DNA of 64,000 nucleotides from Ptiloglossa arizonensis (taxonomy: Eukaryota > Arthropoda > Insecta > Hymenoptera > Colletidae). The first letter of the stretch is position 1, and every line of letters begins with the position of its first letter. The notes below the pieces were generated by a model. The model worked only from the letters and a program-made list of their open reading frames with translations. It made no database searches and had not been told where the DNA came from. Below are positions 24,001 to 37,800 of the stretch, one piece after another. The translations under genes were made by a program, and so were the position numbers. Location: the NCBI RefSeq assembly GCF_051014685.1, contig NW_027478960.1:1-64000 (forward strand). The letters run 5' to 3'.

Positions 24001-26585
24001 CCATTCTGGTTAAGCGTTTGGAGCAGCAGAATTGCGAAAAATTTTTTGCCTTCTCAAACATTTCTTGGCTTCAAACTCCCATATCTCGGGAACGGATTGA
24101 CCTAACCCAAAAATTCCTATTGCATCTGAAGGTAGAAATTCGCCCGATTACAACGGTATGTGTATTTTTTCCCTAGGCCATTCTGGTTAAGCGTTTGGAG
24201 CAGCAGAATTGCGAAAAATTTTTTGCGTTCCCAAACATTTCTTGGCTTCAAACTCCCATATCTCGCGAACGGATTGACCTAACCCAGAAATTCCTATTGC
24301 ATCTGAAAGTAGAAACTCGCCCGATTACAACAGTATGTGTATTTTTTCTGTAGGCCATTCTGGTTAAGCGTTTGAAGCAGCAGAATTGCGAAAAATTTTT
24401 TGCCTTCTCAACCATTTCTTGGCTTCAAACTGCCATATCTCGCGAACGGATTGACCTAACCCAAAAATTCCTATTGCATCTGAAAGTAGAAAGTCGCCCG
24501 ATTACAACGGTATGTGTATTTTTTCCCTAGGCCATTCTGGTTAAGCGTTTGGAGCAGCAGAATTGCGAAAAATTTTTTGCCTTCTCAACCATTTCTTGGC
24601 TTCAAACTCCCATATCTCGCGAACGGATTGACCAAACCCAGAAATTCCTATTGCATCTGAAAGTAGAAACTCACCCGATTACAACGGTATGTGTATTTTT
24701 TCCCTAGCCCATTCTGGTTAAGCGTTTGGAGCAGCAGAATTGCGAAAAATTTGTTGTCTTCTCAACCATTTCTTAGCTTCAAACTCCCATATGTCGCGAA
24801 CGATTGACCTAACCCAAAAACTCCTATTGCATCGTAAAGTAGAAACTCGCCCGATTACAACGGTACGTGTATTTTTCCCCTAGACCATTCTGGTTAAGCG
24901 ATTGGAGCAGCAGAAGTGCGAAAAATTTTTTGCCTTCACAACCATTTCTTGTCTTCAAACTCCCATATCTCGCGAACGGCTTGACCTAACCCAAAAATTC
25001 CTATTGCATCTGAAAGTAGCAACTCGCCCTTATTTACAACGGTATGTGTATTTTTTCCCTAGGCCATTCTGGTTAAGCGTTTGGAGCAGCAGAATTGCGA
25101 ACAATTTTTTGCCTTCTCAACCATTTCTTGGCTTCAAACTCCCATATCTCGGGAACGGATTGACCTAACCCAAAAATTCCTATTGCATCTGAAGGTAGAA
25201 ACTCGCCCGATTACAAGGGTATGTGCATTTTTTCCCTAGCCCATTCTGGTTAAGCGTTTGGAGCAGCGGAATTGCGAAAAATTTGTTGTCTTCTCAACCA
25301 TTTCTTAGCTTCAAACTCCCATATGTCGCGAACGGATTGACCTAACCCAAAAACTCCTATTGCATCGTAAAGTAGAAACTCGCCCGAATACAACGGTATG
25401 TGTATTTTTTCCCTAGGCCATTCTGGTTAAGCGTTTGAAGCAGCAGAATTGCGAAAAATTTTTTGCCTTCTCAACCATTTCTTGGCTTCAAACTCCCATA
25501 TCTCGCGAACGGCTTGACCTAACCCAAAAATTCCTATTGCATCTGAAAGTAGAAACTCGCCCGATTACAACGGTATGCGTAGTTTTTCCCTAGGCCATTC
25601 TGGTTAAGCGTTTGGAGCAGCAGAATTGCGAAAAATTGGTTCCCATCTCAACCATTTCTTAGTTTCAAACTCCCATATCTCGCGAATGGATTGACATCAC
25701 ACAATAATTCCTATTGCATTTGAAAGTAGAAACTCGCCCGATTACAACGGTACGTGTATTTTTCCCCTAGGCCATTCTGGTTAAGCGATTGGTGCAGCAG
25801 AAGTGCGAAAAATTTGTTGTCTTGTCAACCATCTCTTAGCTTCAAAGTCCCATATCTCGCGAACGGGTTGACCTAACCCAAAAATTCCTATTGTAACTGA
25901 AAGTAGAAACTCGCCGATTACAAGGGTATGTGTATTTTTTCCCTAGGCCATTCTGGTTAAGCGTTTGGAGCAGCAGAATTGCGAAGAATTTGTTCTCTTC
26001 TCAACCAGTTCTTAGCTTCAAACTCCCATATCTCGCGAACGGATTGACCTAACCCAAAAATTCCTATTGCATTTGAAAGTAGGAACTCGCCCGATTACAA
26101 CGGTACGTGTATTTTTCCGCTAGGCCATTCTGGATAAGCGATTGGAGCAGCAGAAGTGCGAAAAATTTGTTGTCTTGTCAACCATTTCTTAGCTTCAACG
26201 TCCCATAGCTCGCGAACGGATTGACCTAACCCAAAAACTCCTATTGTAACTGAAAGTAGAAGCTCGCCCGATTACAACGGTATGCGTATTTTTTCCCTAG
26301 GCCATTCTGGTTAAGCGTTTGGAGCAGCAGAATTGCGAAAAATTTGTTCTCTTCTCAACCATTTCTTGTCTTCAAACTCCCATATCTCGCGAACGGCTTG
26401 ACCTAACCCAAAAATTCCTATTGCATCTGAAAGTAGCAACTCGCCCTTATTTACAACGGTATGTGTATTTTTTCCCTAGGCCATTCTGGTTAAGCGTTTG
26501 GAGCAGCAGAATTGCGAAAAATTTTTTGCCTTCTCAACCATTTCTTGGCTTCAAACTCCCATATCTCGCGAACGGATTGACCTAA
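21003..26585. repeat. Irregular HOR series marked by CGCCCTTATTTACAAC
   Basis: A two-base-longer variant, in which the usual CGCCCGATTACAAC reads CGCCCTTATTTACAAC, starts its TTATTT at 21131, 22903, 23967, 25030 and 26447, with an earlier copy at 18651. The intervals are about 14, 10, 6, 6 and 8 monomers. Flanking monomers are shared over different lengths on each side. For example 20.64-21.3 kb matches 22.41-23.1 kb at offset 1,772, and 22.5 kb matches 23.6 kb at offset 1,064. This is one ancestral block copied several times with different numbers of neighbours. Confidence 0.8.
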
Positions 26586-27940
26586 CCCAAAATTTCCTAT
26601 TGCATCTGAAAGTAGAAACTCGCTCGATTACAGCGGTATGTGTATTTTTTCCCTAGCCCATTCTGGTTAAGCGTTTGGAGCAGCAGAATTGCGAAAAATT
26701 TTTTGCCTTCTCAACCATTTCTTAGCTTCAAACTCCCATATGTCGCGAACGGATTGACCTAACCCAAAAACTCCTATTGCATCGTAAAGTAGAAACTCGC
26801 CCGATTACAACAGTATGTGTATTTTTTCTCTAGGCCATTCTGGTTAAGCGTTTGAAGCAGCAGAAGTGCGAAAAATTTTTTGCCTTCTCAACCATTTCTT
26901 GTCTTCAAACTCCCATATCTCGCGAACGGCTTGACCTAACCCAAAAATTCCTATTGCATCTGAAAGTAGAAACTCGCCCGATTACAACGGTATGTGTATT
27001 TTTTCCCTAGGCCATTCTGGTTAAGCGTTTGGAGCAGCAGAATTGCGAAAAATTTTTTGCGTTCCCAAACATTTCTTGGCTTCAAACTCCCATATCTCGC
27101 GAACGGATTGACCTAACCCAGAAATTCCTATTGCATCTGAAAGTAGAAACTCGCCCGATTACAACGGTATGTGTATTTTTTCCCTAGCCCATTCTGGTTA
27201 AGCGTTTGGAGCAGCAGAATTGCGAAAAATTTGTTGTCTTCTCAACCATTTCTTAGCTTCAAACTCCCATATGTCGCGAACGGATTGACCTAACCCAAAA
27301 ACTCCTATTGCATCGTAAAGTAGAAACTCGCCCGATTACAACGGTATGTGTATTTTTTCCCTAGGCCATTCTGGTTAAGCGTTTGAAGCAGCAGAATTGC
27401 GAAAAATTTTTTGCCTTCTCAACCATTTCTTGGCTTCAAACTCCCATATCTCGCGAACGGATTGACCTAACGCAAAGATTCCTATCGCATCTGAAAGTAG
27501 AAACTCGCCCGATTACAACGGTATGCGTATTTTTTCGCTAGGCCATTCTGGTTAAGCGTTTGGAGTAGCAGAAGTGCGAAAAATTCTTTGCCTTCTCAAC
27601 CATTTCTTAGCTTCAAAGTCCCATATCTCGCGAACGCATAGACCAAACCCAAAAATTCCTGCTGCGTCTGAAAGTAGAAACTCGCCCGATTACAACGTTA
27701 TGCGTATTTTCTGCCTTGGCCAATCTGGTTAAGCGTTTGGAGCAGCAGAATTGCGAAAAATTTGTTCTCTTCTCAACCATTTCTTAGCTTCAAACTCCCA
27801 TATCTCGCGAATGGATCGACATCACACAATAATTCCTATTGGATTTGAAAGTAGAAACACGCCCGATTACAACGGTACGTGTATTTTTCCCCTAGGCCAT
27901 TCTGGTTAAGCGATTGGTGCAGCAGAAGTGGGAAAAATTT

Positions 27941-29355
27941 GTTGTCTTCTCAACCATTTCTTGGCTTCAAACTCCCATATCTCGCGAACGGATTGACCTA
28001 ACCCAGAAGTTCCTATTGGATCTGAAAGTAGAAACTCGCCCGATTACAAAGGTATGTGTATTTTTTCCGTAGGCCATTCTGGTTAAGCGTTTGGAGTAGC
28101 AGAAGTGCGAAAAATTTTTTGCCTTCTCAACCATTTCTTAGATTCAAAGTCCCATACCTCGCGAACGGATTGACCAAACCCAAAAATTCCTGCTGCGTCT
28201 GAAAGTAGAAACTCGCCCGATTACAACGGAATGCGTATTTTTCCCCTAGGCCAATCTGGTTAAGCGTTTGGAGCAGCAGAATTGCGAAAAATTTGTTCTC
28301 TTCTCAACCATTTCTTAGCTTCAAACTCCCATATCTCGCGAATGGATTGACATCACACAATAATTCCTATTGCATTTGAAAGTAGAAACTCGCCCGATTA
28401 CAACGCTATGCGTATTTTTCCCCTAGGCCATTCTGGTTAAGCGTTTGGAGCAGCAGAATTGCGAAAAATTTGTTCTCTTCTCAACCATTTCTTAGCTTCA
28501 AACTCCCATATCTCGCGAATGGATTGACATCACACAATAATTCCTATTGCATTTGAAAGAAGAAACTCGCCCGATTACAACGGTACGTGTATTTTTCCCC
28601 TAGCCCATTCTGGTTAAGCGTTTGGAGCAGCAGAATTGCGAAAAATTTGTTGTCTTCTCAACCATTTCTTTGCTTCAAACTCCCATATGTCGCGAACGGA
28701 TTGACCTAACCCAAAAACTCCTATTGCATCGTAAAGTAGAAACTCGCCCGATTACAACGGTATGTGTATTTTTTCCCTTGGCCAATCTGGTTAAGCGTTT
28801 GGAGCAGCAGAATTGCGAAAAATTTGTTCTCTTCTCAACCATTTCTTAGCTTCAAACTCCCATATCTCGTGAATGGATTGACATCACACAATAATTCCTA
28901 TTGCATTTGAAAGAAGAAACTCGCCCGATTACAACGTTATGCGTATTTTTTCCCTTGGCCAATCTGGTTAAGCGTTTGGAGCAGCAGAATTGCGAAAAAT
29001 TTGTTCTCTTCTCAACCATTTCTTAGCTTCAAACTCCCATATCTCGTGAATGGATTGACATCACACAATAATTCCTATTGCATTTGAAAGAAGAAACTCG
29101 CCCGATTACAACGGTACGTGTATTTTTCCCCTAGGCCATTCTGGTTAAGCGATTGGTGCAGCAGAAGTGCGAAAAATTTGTTGTCTTGTCAACCATTTCT
29201 TAGCTTCAAAGTCCCAATCTCGCGAACGGGTTGACCTAATCCAAAAATTCCTATTGTAACTGAAAGTAGAAACTCGCCCGATTACAAGGGAATGCGTATT
29301 TTTTCCCTAGCCCATTCTGGTTAAGCGTTTGGAGAAGCAGAATTGCGAAAAATTT
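27941..29355. repeat. 8-unit HOR, copy 1 (1,415 bp)
   Basis: First copy of a tandem duplication. Positions here match those 1,415 bp downstream, including rare variants such as CCCAGAAGTTCCTATTGGAT and the ACATCACACAATAATTCC subfamily, which replaces the usual CCTAACCC stretch. The period is one base short of eight 177 bp units. Confidence 0.88.
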
Positions 29356-30770
29356 GTTGTCTTCTCAACCATTTCTTGGCTTCAAACTCCCATATCTCGC
29401 GAACGGATTGACCTAACCCAGAAGTTCCTATTGGATCTGAAAGTAGAAACTCGCCCGATTACAAAGGTATGTGTATTTTTTCCGTAGGCCATTCTGGTTA
29501 AGCGTTTGGAGTAGCCGAAGTGCGAAAAATTTTTTGCCTTCTCAACCATTTCTTAGATTCAAAGTCCCATACCTCGCGAACGGATTGACCAAACCCAAAA
29601 ATTCCTGCTGCGTCTGAAAGTAGAAACTCGCCCGATTACAACGGAATGCGTATTTTTCCCCTAGGCCAATCTGGTTAAGCGTTTGGAGCAGCAGAATTGC
29701 GAAAAATTTGTTCTCTTCTCAACCATTTCTTAGCTTCAAACTCCCATATCTCGCGAATGGATTGACATCACACAATAATTCCTATTGCATTTGAAAGTAG
29801 AAACTCGCCCGATTACAACGCTATGCGTATTTTTCCCCTAGGCCATTCTGGTTAAGCGTTTGGAGCAGCAGAATTGCGAAAAATTTGTTCTCTTCTCAAC
29901 CATTTCTTAGCTTCAAACTCCCATATCTCGCGAATGGATTGACATCACACAATAATTCCTATTGCATTTGAAAGAAGAAACTCGCCCGATTACAACGGTA
30001 CGTGTATTTTTCCCCTAGCCCATTCTGGTTAAGCGTTTGGAGCAGCAGAATTGCGAAAAATTTGTTGTCTTCTCAACCATTTCTTTGCTTCAAACTCCCA
30101 TATGTCGCGAACGGATTGACCTAACCCAAAAACTCCTATTGCATCGTAAAGTAGAAACTCGCCCGATTACAACGGTATGTGTATTTTTTCCCTTGGCCAA
30201 TCTGGTTAAGCGTTTGGAGCAGCAGAATTGCGAAAAATTTGTTCTCTTCTCAACCATTTCTTAGCTTCAAACTCCCATATCTCGTGAATGGATTGACATC
30301 ACACAATAATTCCTATTGCATTTGAAAGAAGAAACTCGCCCGATTACAACGTTATGCGTATTTTTTCCCTTGGCCAATCTGGTTAAGCGTTTGGAGCAGC
30401 AGAATTGCGAAAAATTTGTTCTCTTCTCAACCATTTCTTAGCTTCAAACTCCCATATCTCGTGAATGGATTGACATCACACAATAATTCCTATTGCATTT
30501 GAAAGAAGAAACTCGCCCGATTACAACGGTACGTGTATTTTTCCCCTAGGCCATTCTGGTTAAGCGATTGGTGCAGCAGAAGTGCGAAAAATTTGTTGTC
30601 TTGTCAACCATTTCTTAGCTTCAAAGTCCCAATCTCGCGAACGGGTTGACCTAATCCAAAAATTCCTATTGTAACTGAAAGTAGAAACTCGCCCGATTAC
30701 AAGGGTATGCGTATTTTTTCCCTAGCCCATTCTGGTTAAGCGTTTGGAGAAGCAGAATTGCGAAAAATTT
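29356..30770. repeat. 8-unit HOR, copy 2 (1,415 bp)
   Basis: Second copy of the 8-unit block, directly abutting the first. Differences seen include AAGGGTATGCG near 30695 against AAGGGAATGCG near 29280, and AGCCGAAG near 29513 against AGCAGAAG near 28098. The downstream edge lies where GTTGCC near 30766 replaces GTTGTC. The end of this copy overlaps the start of the 13-unit block, so the exchanges that made them happened in sequence. Confidence 0.86.
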
Positions 30771-32574
30771 GTTGCCTTCTCAACCATTTCTTGGCTTCAA
30801 ACTCCCATATCTCGCGAACGGCTTGACCTAATCCAAAAATTCCTATTGCATCTGAAAGTAGAAACTCGCCCGATTACAAAGGTATGTGTATTTTTTCCCT
30901 AGGCCATTCTGGTTAAGCGTTTGGAGTAGCAGAAGTGCGAAAAATTTTTTGCCTTCTCAACCATTTCTTAGCTTCAAAGTCCCATACCTCGCGAACGGCT
31001 TGACCTAACCCAAAAATTCCTATTGCATCTGAAAGTAGAAACTCGCCCGATTACAAAGGTATGTGTATTTTTTCCCTAAGCCACTCTGGTTAAGCGTTTG
31101 GAGCAGCAGAATTGCGAAAAATTTTTTGCGTTCCCAAACATTTCTTGGCTTCAAACTCCCATATCTCGCGAACGGATTGACCTAACCCAGAAATTCCTAT
31201 TGCGTCTGAAAGTAGAAACTCGCCCGATTACAACGGTATGTGTGTTTTTTCCATAGCCAATTCTGGTTAAGCGTTTGGAGCAGCAGAATTGCGAAAAATT
31301 TTTTGCCTTCTCAACCATTTCTTAGCTTCAAAGTCCGATATCTCGTGAACGGATTGAACAAACCCAAAAATTCCTGCTGCGTCTGAAAGTAGAAACTCGC
31401 CCGATTACAAAGGTATGTGTATTTTTTCCCTAGCCCATTCTGGTTAAGCGTGTGGAGCAGCAGAATTGCGAAAAATTTGTTGTCTTCTCAACCATTTCTT
31501 AGCTTCAAACTCCCATATGTCGCGAACGGATTGACCTAACCCAAAAACTTCTATTGCATCGTAAAGTAGAAGCTCGCCCGATTACGACGGTATGTGTATT
31601 TTTCCCCTAGGCCATTCTGGTTAAGCGTTTGAAGCAGCAGAATTGCGAAAAATTTTTTGCCTTCTCAACCATTTCTTGGTTTCAAACTCCCATATCTCGC
31701 GAACGGATTGACCTAACCCAAAAGTCCAATTGCATCTGAAAGTAGAAACTCGCCCGATTACAACGGTACGTGTATTTTTCCCCTAGGCCATTCTGGATAA
31801 GCGATTGGAGCAGCAGAATTGCGAAAAATTTTTTGCCTTCTCAACCATTTCTTGGCTTCAAACTCCCATATCTCGCGAAAGGATTGACCTAACCCAAAAA
31901 TTCCTATTGCATTTGAAAGTAGAACCTCGCCCGATTACAACTGTATGTGTATTTTTCCCTAGGCCATTCTGGTTAAGCGTTTGGAGCAGTAGAAGTGCGA
32001 AAAATTTGTTGTCTTCTCAACCATTTCTTAGCTTCAAACTCCCATATCATGCGAACGGATTGACCTAACCCAAAAATTCCTGTTGCATCTGAAAGTAGAA
32101 ACTCGCCCGATTACAACGCTTTGTGTTTTTTTTCCTTAGGCCATTCTGGTTAAGCGTTTGGAGCAGCAGAATTGCGAAAAATTTTTTGCCTTCTCAACCA
32201 TTTCTTGTCTTCAAACTCCCATATCTCGCGAACGGATTGACCTAACCCAAAAATTCCTGTTGCATCTGAAAGTAGAAACTCGCCCGATTACAACGCTTTG
32301 TGTTTTTTTTCCTTAGGCCATTCTGGTTAAGCGTTTGGAGCACCAGAATTGCGAAAAATTTTTTGCCTTCTCAACCATTTCTTGTCTTCAAACTCCCATA
32401 TCTCGCGAACGGATTGACCTAACCCAAAAATTCCGGTTGCATCTGAAAGTAGAAACTCGCCCGATTACAACGGTATGTGTATTTTTTCCCTAGGCCATTC
32501 TGGTTAAGCGTTTGGAGCAGCAGAAGTGCGAAAAATTTGTGGTCTTCTCAACCATTTCTTAGCGTCAAACTCCC
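30277..32574. repeat. 13-unit HOR, copy 1 (2,298 bp)
   Basis: First of two tandem copies with a 2,298 bp period, three bases less than 13 units. Diagnostic variants shared at this offset include CGTGAATGGATTGACATCAC, the CCTAAGCCACTCTGG unit near 31073 and the TAGCGTCAAAC unit near 32560. The left edge is placed where the CGTGAATGG variant begins to match the second copy. Confidence 0.86.
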
Positions 32575-34872
32575 ATACCTCGTGAATGGATTGACATCAC
32601 ACAATAATTCCTATTGCATTTGAAAGAAGAAACTCGCCCGATTACAACGTTATGCGTATTTTTTCCCTTGGCCAATCTGGTTAAGCGTTTGGAGCAGCAG
32701 AATTGCGAAAAATTTGTTCTCTTCTCAACCATTTCTTAGCTTCAAACTCCCATATCTCGTGAATGGATTGACATCACACAATAATTCCTATTGCATTTGA
32801 AAGAAGAAACTCGCCCGATTACAACGGTACGTGTATTTTTCCCCTAGGCCATTCTGGTTAAGCGATTGGTGCAGCAGAAGTGCGAAAAATTTGTTGTCTT
32901 GTCAACCATTTCTTAGCTTCAAAGTCCCAATCTCGCGAACGGGTTGACCTAATCCAAAAATTCCTATTGTAACTGAAAGTAGAAACTCGCCCGATTACAA
33001 GGGTATGCGTATTTTTTCCCTAGCCCATTCTGGTTAAGCGTTTGGAGAAGCAGAATTGCGAAAAATTTGTTGCCTTCTCAACCATTTCTTGGCTTCAAAC
33101 TCCCATATCTCGCGAACGGCTTGACCTAATCCAAAAATTCCTATTGCATCTGAAAGTAGAAACTCGCCCGATTACAAAGGTATGTGTATTTTTTCCCTAG
33201 GCCATTCTGGTTAAGCGTTTGGAGTAGCAGAAGTGCGAAAAATTTTTTGCCTTCTCAACCATTTCTTAGCTTCAAAGTCCCATACCTCGCGAACGGCTTG
33301 ACCTAACCCAAAAATTCCTATTGCATCTGAAAGTAGAAACTCGCCCGATTACAAAGGTATGTGTATTTTTTCCCTAAGCCACTCTGGTTAAGCGTTTGGA
33401 GCAGCAGAATTGCGAAAAATTTTTTGCGTTCCCAAACATTTCTTGGCTTCAAACTCCCATATCTCGCGAACGGATTGACCTAACCCAGAAATTCCTATTG
33501 CGTCTGAAAGTAGAAACTCGCCCGATTACAACGGTATGTGTGTTTTTTCCATAGCCAATTCTGGTTAAGCGTTTGGAGCAGCAGAATTGCGAAAAATTTT
33601 TTGCCTTCTCAACCATTTCTTAGCTTCAAAGTCCGATATCTCGTGAACGGATTGAACAAACCCAAAAATTCCTGCTGCGTCTGAAAGTAGAAACTCGCCC
33701 GATTACAAAGGTATGTGTATTTTTTCCCTAGCCCATTCTGGTTAAGCGTGTGGAGCAGCAGAATTGCGAAAAATTTGTTGTCTTCTCAACCATTTCTTAG
33801 CTTCAAACTCCCATATGTCGCGAACGGATTGACCTAACCCAAAAACTTCTATTGCATCGTAAAGTAGAAGCTCGCCCGATTACGACGGTATGTGTATTTT
33901 TTCCCTAGGCCATTCTGGTTAAGCGTTTGAAGCAGCAGAATTGCGAAAAATTTTTTGCCTTCTCAACCATTTCTTGGTTTCAAACTCCCATATCTCGCGA
34001 ACGGATTGACCTAACCCAAAAGTCCAATTGCATCTGAAAGTAGAAACTCGCCCGATTACAACGGTACGTGTATTTTTCCCCTAGGCCATTCTGGATAAGC
34101 GATTGGAGCAGCAGAATTGCGAAAAATTTTTTGCCTTCTCAACCATTTCTTGGCTTCAAACTCCCATATCTCGCGAAAGGATTGACCTAACCCAAAAATT
34201 CCTATTGCATTTGAAAGTAGAACCTCGCCCGATTACAACTGTATGTGTATTTTTCCCTAGGCCATTCTGGTTAAGCGTTTGGAGCAGTAGAAGTGCGAAA
34301 AATTTGTTGTCTTCTCAACCATTTCTTAGCTTCAAACTCCCATATCATGCGAACGGATTGACCTAACCCAAAAATTCCTGTTGCATCTGAAAGTAGAAAC
34401 TCGCCCGATTACAACGCTTTGTGTTTTTTTTCCTTAGGCCATTCTGGTTAAGCGTTTGGAGCAGCAGAATTGCGAAAAATTTTTTGCCTTCTCAACCATT
34501 TCTTGTCTTCAAACTCCCATATCTCGCGAACGGATTGACCTAACCCAAAAATTCCTGTTGCATCTGAAAGTAGAAACTCGCCCGATTACAACGCTTTGTG
34601 TTTTTTTTCCTTAGGCCATTCTGGTTAAGCGTTTGGAGCACCAGAATTGCGAAAAATTTTTTGCCTTCTCAACCATTTCTTGTCTTCAAACTCCCATATC
34701 TCGCGAACGGATTGACCTAACCCAAAAATTCCGGTTGCATCTGAAAGTAGAAACTCGCCCGATTACAACGGTATGTGTATTTTTTCCCTAGGCCATTCTG
34801 GTTAAGCGTTTGGAGCAGCAGAAGTGCGAAAAATTTGTGGTCTTCTCAACCATTTCTTAGCGTCAAACTCCC
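32575..34872. repeat. 13-unit HOR, copy 2 (2,298 bp)
   Basis: Second copy of the 13-unit block. The junction lies within a monomer close to 32575: TAGCGTCAAACTCCCATACC, the copy 1 end, runs into CGTGAATGG, the copy 2 start. One difference seen is the run before CCTAGGCC, TATTTTTCCCC near 31601 against TATTTTTTCCC near 33896. The last part of this copy is also the first part of the 10-unit series that follows. Confidence 0.85.
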
Positions 34873-37800
34873 ATATCTCGCGAACGGATTGACCTAACCC
34901 AAAAATTCCTGTTTCATCTGAAAGTAGAAACCCGCCCGATTACAAGGGTATGTGTATTTTTTCCCTAGACCATTCTGGTTAAGCGTTTGGAGCAGCAGAA
35001 TTGCGAAAAATTTGTTCTCTTCTTAAGCAGTTCTTAGCTTCAAACTCCCATATCTCGCGAACGGATTGACCTAACCCAAAAATTCCTATTGTAACTGAAA
35101 GTAGAAACTCGCCCGATTACAACGGTGTGCGTATTTTTTCCCTAGGACATTCTGGTTATGCGTTTGGAGCAGCAGAATTGCGAAAAATTGGTTCTCTTCT
35201 CAACCATTTCTTAGCTTCAAACTCTCATATCTCGCGGACGGATTGACCTAACCCAAAAATTCCTATTGCATTTGAAAGTAGAAACTCGCCCGATTACAAC
35301 GGTACGTGTATTTTTCCCCTAGGCCATTCTGGTTAAGCGATTGGAGCAGCAGAAGTGCGAAAAATTTGTTGAAATGTCAACCATTTCTTCGCTTCAAAGT
35401 CCCATATCTCGCGAACGGATTGACCTAACCCAAAAATTCCTGTTGTAACTGAAAGTAGAAGCTCGTCCGATTACAACGGTATGGGTATTTTTCCCCTAGG
35501 CCATTCTGGATAAGCGATTGGGGCAGCAGAGGTGCGAAAAATTTGTTGTCTTGTCAACCATTTCTTAGCTTCAAAGTCCCGTATCTCGCGAACGGATTGA
35601 CTTAACCCAAAAATTCCTATTGTAACTGAAAGTAGAAACTCGTCCGATTACAACGGTATGGGTATTTTTTCTCTAGGCCATTCTGGTTAAGCGTTTGGAG
35701 CAGCAGAATTGCGAAAAATTTTTTGCGTTCCCAAACATTTCTTGGCTTCAAACTCCCATATCTCGCGAACGGATTGACCTAACCCAAAAATTCCTATTGC
35801 ATTTGAAAGTATAATAGAAGCTCTTCCGATTACAACGGTACGTGTATTTTTCCCCTAGGCCATTCTGGATAAGCGATTGGAGCAGCAGAATTGCGAAAAA
35901 TTTTTTGCCTTCTCAACCATTTCTTGGCTTCAAACTCCCATATCTCGCGAAAGGATTGACCTAACCCAAAAATTCCTATTGCATCTGAAAGTAGAACCTC
36001 GCCCGATTACAACGGTATGTGTATTTTTCCCTAGGCCATTCTGGTTAAGCGTTTGGAGCAGCAGAAGTGCGAAAAATTTGTTGTCTTCTCAACCATTTCT
36101 TAGCTTCAAACTCCCATATCTTGCGAACGGATTGACCTAACCCAAAAATTCCTGTTGCATCTGAAAGTAGAAACTCGCCCGATTACAACGCTTTGTGTTT
36201 TTTTTCCTTAGGCCATTCTGGTTAAGCGTTTGAAGCAGCAGAATTGCGAAAAATTTTTTGCCTTCTCAACCATTTCTTGTCTTCAAACTACCATATCTCG
36301 CGAACGGATTGACCTAACCCAAAAATTCCTGTTGCATCTGAAAGTAGAAACTCGCCCGATTACAACGCTTTGTGTTTTTTTTCCTTAGGCCATTCTGGTT
36401 AAGCGTTTGGAGCAGCAGAATTGCGAAAAATTTTTTGCCTTCTCAACCATTTCTTGTCTTCAAACTCCCATATCTCGCGAACGGATTGACCTAACCCAAA
36501 AATTCCTGTTGCATCTGAAAGTAGAAACTCGCCCGATTACAACGGTATGTGTATTTTTTCCCTAGGCCATTCTGGTTAAGCGTTTGGAGCAGCAGAAGTG
36601 CGAAAAATTTGTGGTCTTCTCAACCATTTCTTAGCTTCAAACTCCCATATCTCGCGAACGGATTGACCTATCCCAAAAATTCCTGTTGCATCTGAAAGTA
36701 GAAACCCGCCCGATTACAAAGGTATGTGTATTTTTTCCCTAGGCCATTCTGGTTAAGCGTTTGGAGCAGCAGAATTGCGAAAAATTTGTTCTCTTCTTAA
36801 GCAGTTCTTAGCTTCAAACTCCCATATCTCGCGAACGGATTGACCTAACCCAAAAATTCCTATTGTAACTGAAAGTAGAAACTCGCCCGATTACAACGGT
36901 GTGCGTATTTTTTCCCTAGGACATTCTGGTTATGCGTTTGGAGCAGCAGAATTGCGAAAAATTGGTTCTCTTCTCAACCATTTCTTAGCTTCAAACTCTC
37001 ATATCTCGCGGACGGATTGACCTAACCCAAAAATTCCTATTGCATTTGAAAGTAGAAACTCGCCCGATTACAACGGTACGTGTATTTTTCCCCTAGGCCA
37101 TTCTGGTTAAGCGATTGGAGCAGCAGAAGTGCGAAAAATTTGTTGAAATGTCAACCATTTCTTCGCTTCAAAGTCCCATATCTCGCGAACGGATTGACCT
37201 AACCCAAAAATTCCTGTTGTAACTGAAAGTAGAAGCTCGTCCGATTACAACGGTATGGGTATTTTTCCCCTAGGCCATTCTGGATAAGCGATTGGGGCAG
37301 CAGAGGTGCGAAAAATTTGTTGTCTTGTCAACCATTTCTTAGCTTCAAAGTCCCGTATCTCGCGAACGGATTGACTTAACCCAAAAATTCCTATTGTAAC
37401 TGAAAGTAGAAACTCGTCCGATTACAACGGTATGGGTATTTTTTCTCTAGGCCATTCTGGTTAAGCGTTTGGAGCAGCAGAATTGCGAAAAATTTTTTGC
37501 GTTCCCAAACATTTCTTGGCTTCAAACTCCCATATCTCGCGAACGGATTGACCTAACCCAAAAATTCCTATTGCATTTGAAAGTATAATAGAAGCTCTTC
37601 CGATTACAACGGTACGTGTATTTTTCCCCTAGGCCATTCTGGATAAGCGATTGGAGCAGCAGAATTGCGAAAAATTTTTTGCCTTCTCAACCATTTCTTG
37701 GCTTCAAACTCCCATATCTCGCGAAAGGATTGACCTAACCCAAAAATTCCTATTGCATCTGAAAGTAGAACCTCGCCCGATTACAACGGTATGTGTATTT

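Larger units (their letters stand above)
13831..27940. repeat. Satellite array, clean, mixed subfamilies with short HORs
   Basis: Units here are close to 177 bp and free of the scattered indels seen upstream. Several monomer subfamilies alternate without one dominant period. Matching segments recur at offsets that are near-whole multiples of the unit: 2,655 bp (15 units exactly) between 17145 and 19800, and 1,772, 1,064, 1,063 and 1,417 bp between successive copies of the TTATTTACAAC variant. There is no gene or other element in this stretch. The pattern looks like repeated unequal exchange between local segments. Confidence 0.9.

Noticed and set aside
35809..35820. TATAAT in the insertion monomers as a promoter -10 box
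   Set aside because: It comes from a five-base insertion in a satellite unit, lies upstream of no gene, and a bacterial promoter is unlikely in what looks like eukaryotic heterochromatin.
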